Part shown: piece by piece, positions 60,214 to 64,000 of the stretch
Layout of the letters: each line of letters begins with the position of its first letter
Position numbering within the stretch: position 1 is the stretch's first letter
Assembly: GCA_021769555.1 (NCBI GenBank)
Contig: JAETSR010000002.1
Coordinates: forward strand, 1 to 64,000
Length of the DNA: 64,000 bases
Direction: 5' to 3'
From: Clostridiaceae bacterium
Lineage (GTDB): Bacteria > Bacillota > Clostridia > Oscillospirales > Acutalibacteraceae
Translations under genes and position numbers: made by a program
Notes under the pieces: model-generated
What the model saw: the letters and a program-made list of their open reading frames with translations, nothing else
Told to the model about the DNA's origin: nothing
Databases searched by the model: none

Positions 60214-60876
60214 TCATTTTACCTCCCCCAGCACCTTGTGCAGGGCCTTGCGGCTCCTGTCCTCGGCCACGGCGACAAGCTCGTCCCCGGCCCTGAGCAC
60301 CGTGGAGCCGTTTGGTATTGTGAGCTTATCCCCGCGTATAAGAGAAATCACCAGCGTGCCTTTGGGGAAGTCCACGTCTTTTAGGGCCGCGCCCTCCCAG
60401 GCGGTGTTATACGGCAGGGTCATGGAGCATATCTCCCCCCTGCCCTCGTTGAGGCTTGCTATAAGGTGCATATGGGCGCTGTCGGCCTCCTGCTCGATAA
60501 GCTGCACCACAAGCTCCGTGCTGCTCACCACGTCCTTAATGCCCAGGGCCCGGAAGGTCCCGGCGTTCCTGGGGTCGTTCACCCGGGCTATGACCTTTTT
60601 TGCCCCGAAGTATCCCCCCGCAAGCTGGGCGGCCACGAGATTCACCTGGTCCACCCCGGTGACGGCCATAACGCAGTCGGCCTTTCCGGCCCCTGCCGCT
60701 TCCAGCACGGAGACGGTGCTGCCGTCCCCGGGGAACACCGCCGCGTCCAGCTCGTCCGCAAGCTTCTGGCAGCGGGCCCTGTCCTTCTCTATCAGGCAGA
60801 CCTCGTGCCTTCGCTCCAAAAGCAGGCGGGCAAGGCTCCGCCCGGCCTGCCCGCCGCCCACAACTATCATGCGCAT
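60214..60876 (-). CDS. TrkA-type K+ channel regulatory subunit 2
   Basis: 220 aa from ATG 60876 behind AGGAGGA. Rossmann fold GGGQAGRSLARLL with acidic LIEKDRARC for NAD, then a TrkA-C domain (LISLIRGDKLTIPNGSTVLR). ATGA overlap with the upstream trkA-like gene. The pair probably gates a K+ transporter encoded outside this window. Confidence 0.9.
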   Translation of the reverse strand: MRMIVVGGGQAGRSLARLLLERRHEVCLIEKDRARCQKLADELDAAVFPGDGSTVSVLEAAGAGKADCVMAVTGVDQVNLVAAQLAGGYFGAKKVIARVNDPRNAGTFRALGIKDVVSSTELVVQLIEQEADSAHMHLIASLNEGRGEICSMTLPYNTAWEGAALKDVDFPKGTLVISLIRGDKLTIPNGSTVLRAGDELVAVAEDRSRKALHKVLGEVK

Positions 60877-61493
60877 CAGTCTATCCTCCTGCTTATCACC
60901 ATTACGTCCCCCTCCGAGAGGGCTATGCCCCCGGCCGTCTCTTTCAGCACAAACTCCCCGTCCGCCCTTATCACCGCGAAAATGCCGCACCCGGGCAGGT
61001 CCACGCTGCTGGTGGACTGGCCGAAGTACCTTTTCTCCACAGGGCGCATTTCCAGAGCCACCGTAGCGTTCCCGAAGTTTATCTGCCGGTTCTCAAGGGG
61101 CGAGAGCAGCTCGGCCACAAGCTTGTCGCAGGCCATATTCGTGGGGCAGACCGTGCGCACCTCCCCGTCGAAGATATCCTCCCTCTCCGGGTCCGCTACC
61201 CTGGCGGCGACCTTCTGTACCTTAAACAGGCGCTTGGCTATCTGCCCCACGGCGATGTTCAGGTTATCGTCCCCGGTAGTCACCGCCACGGCGTCACAGC
61301 TGCCTATCCCGGCCCTTCTGAGCACATTGAGGTCCATGGGGAAGCCCGCGAAGGTGACCCCTCCGAAGTCCCTTGGCAGGAGCTCAAGGTTTTCCTGGCT
61401 CTCGTCCACCACTATAACGCCGTGCCCCAGGCTGTCCAGGCGCTCGGCCACGGCCCGGCCCAGAAGGCCGCTGCCCACTATCAGCACATCCAT
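60876..61493 (-). CDS. TrkA-type K+ channel regulatory subunit 1
   Basis: 205 aa from ATG 61493. MDVLIVGSGLLGRAVAERL and VIVVDESQENL are the NAD-binding half, TTGDDNLNIAVGQIA a middle helix, and a TrkA-C domain follows. Two adjacent TrkA-like proteins recall the split TrkA arrangement, where hetero-octamers form. Confidence 0.88.
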   Translation of the reverse strand: MDVLIVGSGLLGRAVAERLDSLGHGVIVVDESQENLELLPRDFGGVTFAGFPMDLNVLRRAGIGSCDAVAVTTGDDNLNIAVGQIAKRLFKVQKVAARVADPEREDIFDGEVRTVCPTNMACDKLVAELLSPLENRQINFGNATVALEMRPVEKRYFGQSTSSVDLPGCGIFAVIRADGEFVLKETAGGIALSEGDVMVISRRID

Positions 61494-61494
61494 C

Positions 61495-62070
61495 CTACTC
61501 GCCGTCCTCGCCGTCGGAGCTGGCATTATTGGCCGCCTGGCCGCCCTCCGGAGCGGGGGTAGGGGCGGCGCTGGGGTCGGCGGAGGGCTCCGGGGTGGGC
61601 GTGGCGGCAGTGCTGGACTTCAGGGCGTTATACCGCTCCACCGTCACGTCGATGACCTCTACAAACTCGGACGAGACATAGCCTGTCCCGCCGTTATATG
61701 AGACCTGATACCAGCCGTTCTGCTCTGTTTCTGAGAGAAGGGCCAGCTCGTCGTTGTTTGTTACCGTGCCGAGGATATTCGCCTCAACGGAGCCGCCGTC
61801 CCGCACGTTCAGAGAGTCGTCCACCTTCACCCGCACGGCCTTTGCCGTGGGCTGGGGCGTTGGGGACGGGGTGTTCAGGGGAATCAAAGATGAGGTCCCC
61901 GAGGACCCGGAGCCGCTGCTGTCCTTGTCCTTATCCTTGTCCTTGCCCCCGCAGGCCGCAAGGCTGCAGGTGAGCACGCACCCGGCAAAGAGCAGCGCCA
62001 GCCCCCTCCTGACAACTATGCCGCCGTGCCTCCTGCCGTTCTCCTTTCCTGTGCCGACCGTACCTTTCAT
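61495..62070 (-). CDS. SH3-domain lipoprotein
   Basis: 191 aa. Signal with lipobox (TCSLAAC), a KDKDKDKD/Ser-Gly linker, one bacterial SH3 domain (VDDSLNVRDGGSVEANILGT, GWYQVSYNGGTGYVSSEF), and a Thr/Pro/Ala tail. Probably anchored in the membrane and binding peptidoglycan. It ends within 2 bp of the trkA-like gene. Confidence 0.85.
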   Translation of the reverse strand: MKGTVGTGKENGRRHGGIVVRRGLALLFAGCVLTCSLAACGGKDKDKDKDSSGSGSSGTSSLIPLNTPSPTPQPTAKAVRVKVDDSLNVRDGGSVEANILGTVTNNDELALLSETEQNGWYQVSYNGGTGYVSSEFVEVIDVTVERYNALKSSTAATPTPEPSADPSAAPTPAPEGGQAANNASSDGEDGE

Positions 62071-62276
62071 TTCATTCCCGCCTTTCCCAATTTTATTTTA
62101 TCCAAAAAATAGCAGCTTTCAAAGCTATGGCTTACTGTATCTTAGACGCCGGGGCCGCGAAGAAGGTAAGCCCCATTTATATTTTAACATAAATTGTGAA
62201 AAAGTCTACCTGTATTTTCAAAAATCTGGTGGTTTCCCGCAACTTTTTTCAAAGCCCCCTTACAGCGCGAAATTCA

Positions 62277-62306
62277 TTGACAAACCGCCGGGTTTTGTGG
62301 TATAAT
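62277..62306 (+). promoter_or_regulatory. Promoter of rpsB
   Basis: TTGACA (62277-62282), 18 bp, TATAAT (62301-62306), giving a leader of about 100 nt. Confidence 0.88.
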
Positions 62307-62325
62307 ATCAACCGCCAAAACACAC

Positions 62326-62386
62326 GCAGGAAAGCGGCTCTGGTCCGGGGACAGACCCCGGCGCCGCCGAAAACTTTCTTTCCTGC
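62326..62386 (+). promoter_or_regulatory. Structured rpsB leader
   Basis: GCAGGAAAG (62326-62334) pairs with CTTTCCTGC (62378-62386), and inside it CCGGGG pairs with CCCCGG. The long hairpin ends 28 nt before the ATG and just before the ribosome site. S2 leaders in other bacteria let the protein repress its own translation; a similar role is inferred here. Confidence 0.7.
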
Positions 62387-62414
62387 GGAGGAAAAAACCA
62401 GGAGGTAAATTCAA

Positions 62415-63161
62415 ATGGCAGTAGTATCTATGAAGCAGCTGCTGGAGGCCGGCGTACACTTCGGCCATCAGACCCGCCGCTGGAACCCCAAAATGGCCCC
62501 TTATATCTTCACCGAGCGCAACGGCATCTATATCATTGACCTGCAGAAGACCGTCCGCAAGCTGGAGGAGGCCTATAATTTTGTGCGCGACCTGTCCGCT
62601 GAGGGCAAGAACGTGCTGTTCGTGGGCACAAAGAAGCAGGCCCAGGAGAGCGTGAAGGAAGAGGCCGTGCGGGCGGGGGCCTACTATGTAAACGCCCGGT
62701 GGCTGGGCGGAATGCTCACCAACTTCACCACCATCCGCACCCGCATTCAGCGCCTTATGCAGCTTAGGAAGATGGAGGAGGACGGCACCTTTGAGCTGCT
62801 CCCCAAGAAGGAGGTCACAAAGCTTCAGCTTGAGATAGAGAAGCTTGAGAAGTACCTTGGCGGCATTAAGGAAATGCGCAGCTATCCCGGGGCGCTGTTC
62901 ATCGTGGACCCCCGCAAGGAGCGCATAGCGGTTTCCGAGGCCAGGAAGCTGGGCATTCCGATTGTAGCTATAGTTGACACCAACTGTGACCCTGACGAGA
63001 TAGATTACGTTATCCCCGGCAACGACGACGCCATCCGCGCGGTGAAGCTGATAGCCAGCGCCATGGCCGACGCGGTTATTGAGGGCCGCGAGGGACAGAT
63101 GGGCGCGGCCGCCCGCCAGGAAGAGGAACCCGAGGAGCCTGAGGAGACCACCGAAGAGTAA
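62415..63161 (+). CDS. rpsB: 30S ribosomal protein S2
   Basis: 248 aa with [20 protein letters not shown], the S2 signature, and [20 protein letters not shown] near the end. The Glu-rich tail ([13 protein letters not shown]) is common in Firmicutes S2. AGGAGGT precedes the ATG. The stop codon is the first part of a structured repeat shared with other genes. Confidence 0.98.
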   Translation: MAVVSMKQLLEAGVHFGHQTRRWNPKMAPYIFTERNGIYIIDLQKTVRKLEEAYNFVRDLSAEGKNVLFVGTKKQAQESVKEEAVRAGAYYVNARWLGGMLTNFTTIRTRIQRLMQLRKMEEDGTFELLPKKEVTKLQLEIEKLEKYLGGIKEMRSYPGALFIVDPRKERIAVSEARKLGIPIVAIVDTNCDPDEIDYVIPGNDDAIRAVKLIASAMADAVIEGREGQMGAAARQEEEPEEPEETTEE

Positions 63162-63212
63162 AAGTTTCGTCAACCTTTTCAAAGGTTGCAGGGTTTGGGA
63201 CAGAGTCCCAAG
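63160..63212 (+). repeat. 3'-UTR structured repeat, copy 3 (after rpsB)
   Basis: AAAAGTTTCGTC, hairpin CAACC-TTTTCAAA-GGTTG, hairpin TTGGGAC-AGA-GTCCCAA. Changes relative to copy 1 keep all pairs. It lies between rpsB and tsf and could weaken or adjust read-through into tsf. Confidence 0.8.
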
Positions 63213-63278
63213 ACTTTGCGCGCCAGCGCATAAATAACAGAAGTACAAATAAAACATCTAGGAAGGAAGCGATTCCCC

Positions 63279-64000
63279 ATGAACTTTACCGCAAAAGACG
63301 TAGCCAATCTCCGCGAGAAGACCGGCTGCGGCATGATGGACTGCAAGAAGGCCCTCACCGAGGCCGACGGCAACATGGAAAAGGCCATCGACCTTCTCCG
63401 TGAGAAGGGCCTGGCCGCCTCCGTAAAGAAGGCCGGCCGCATAGCCGCCGAGGGCGTAGCCTTCGCCGAGGTCAGCGAGTGCGGCAAGGTGGCCGTTGCC
63501 ATCGAGGTCAACGCCGAGACCGACTTCGTTGCCAAGAACGCCGAGTTCCAGGCCTTCGTAAAGACCTGCGCCGACACCGTTATCTACGAGAACCCCGCCG
63601 ACGTAGAGGCCCTGCTCGCCTGCAAGGCCCACGGCAGCGACATGACCGTTGACGCCCTTCTGAAGGACAAGATTCTCACCATCGGCGAGAACATCAAGGT
63701 GCGCCGCTTCGCCCGCTATGAGGGCGCCGTGACCTCCTACGTCCACGCCGGGGGCCGCATCGGCGTTATCGTGAAGTTCGCCGTTGACGACTCCATCGCC
63801 GGCACCGACGGCTTCAAGACCTACGCCCATAACGTAGCAATGCAGATAGCCGCTCTGAACCCTGAGTACCTGGACGAAAGCTCCGTGCCCGCCGAGCGGG
63901 TGGAGAAGGAGAAGGAGATTCTCACCCAGCAGATTGTTGACGAGGGCAAGCCCGCCAACATCGCCGAGAAGATAGTCACCGGGCGCATGGGCAAGTTCTT
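63279..64000 (+). CDS. tsf: Elongation factor Ts (cut by window end)
   Basis: 240 codons seen. NFTAKDVANLREKTGCGMMD and ETDFVAKN are the EF-Ts signatures. Promotes GDP/GTP exchange on EF-Tu. GGAAGGAAG precedes the ATG. The frame is open to the last base; the C-terminal part lies outside the window. Confidence 0.97.
   Translation, partial: MNFTAKDVANLREKTGCGMMDCKKALTEADGNMEKAIDLLREKGLAASVKKAGRIAAEGVAFAEVSECGKVAVAIEVNAETDFVAKNAEFQAFVKTCADTVIYENPADVEALLACKAHGSDMTVDALLKDKILTIGENIKVRRFARYEGAVTSYVHAGGRIGVIVKFAVDDSIAGTDGFKTYAHNVAMQIAALNPEYLDESSVPAERVEKEKEILTQQIVDEGKPANIAEKIVTGRMGKF

Noticed and set aside
60466-61701. 411-codon open frame antisense to the trkA-like genes
   Set aside because: A product of high GC content opposite genuine TrkA genes; no domain and His/Pro/Gly/Arg-rich composition.

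Overview
The window looks like a chromosomal segment of a gut-type Clostridia (probably Oscillospirales/Ruminococcaceae; the rank is an inference). The right half is GC-rich, uses strong Shine-Dalgarno sites, and carries reverse rubrerythrin, rubredoxin, a PerR-like regulator, and rpsB followed by tsf. The left 28 kb is a mobile region of lower and patchy GC content.

Region 1 (about 509-28157) is an integrated mobile region. It lies between two copies of an 8-bp core, GTCGGAGT, which is the anticodon-loop sequence of a tRNA-Arg(CCG). The host tRNA appears split: its 5' half is at 28150-28188 and its decayed 3' half at 471-516. A complete tRNA-Arg(CCG) sits just inside the right end (27920-27996). 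An internal att-like site with the same geometry but another core (2720-2746) and a duplicated end of about 160 bp suggest two elements in tandem: a small one with an AlbA/Schlafen-type ATPase gene and an 11-bp phased repeat array, and a large one of about 25 kb. The large element holds a HEPN/MNT toxin-antitoxin cluster with an MNT gene remnant. Next comes a six-gene minus-strand block: a frameshifted MmeI-type restriction-modification enzyme, a small membrane protein, a CoiA-like zinc-finger protein, a 909-aa coiled-coil protein with a degenerate ATPase-like region, an unknown 345-aa protein, and a giant DEAH helicase with a DUF1998-type C-terminus. This block looks like an unclassified Druantia/DISARM-like defence system and is the best candidate for something undescribed. 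Then follow a RepA-like ATPase, a candidate oriT, MobC, a MOBP relaxase with a second mobilization gene nested in another frame, two tyrosine recombinases, and a five-gene cargo operon (phosphotransferase, unknown, HD, metallo-beta-lactamase fold, P-loop kinase).

Region 2 (28.2-30.2 kb) is a cluster of XRE regulators rearranged by duplication and truncation.

Region 3 (30.2-64 kb) is chromosomal backbone: recD2, nagB, DMT and MATE exporters, an orphan binding lipoprotein with a peptidoglycan-binding domain, a CNNM/CorC protein, and a FAD-Rieske oxidoreductase. An IS110 copy follows with a probable bridge-RNA region but a transposase that has lost its first catalytic Asp. Then come an M28 peptidase, cysS-cysE-kinase-prs, a GH42 beta-galactosidase, a flavodoxin-like reductase, a GyrI-like/transglutaminase pair, an HtrA protease, MFS and P-type ATPase genes, a RICIN-domain protein with an H1-like tail, a rubredoxin/reverse rubrerythrin/PerR stress cluster, two TrkA subunits, an SH3 lipoprotein, and rpsB-tsf (tsf cut by the window end). 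A structured repeat recurs immediately after the stop codons of cysS, the MFS gene and rpsB, with compensatory base changes in its hairpins.
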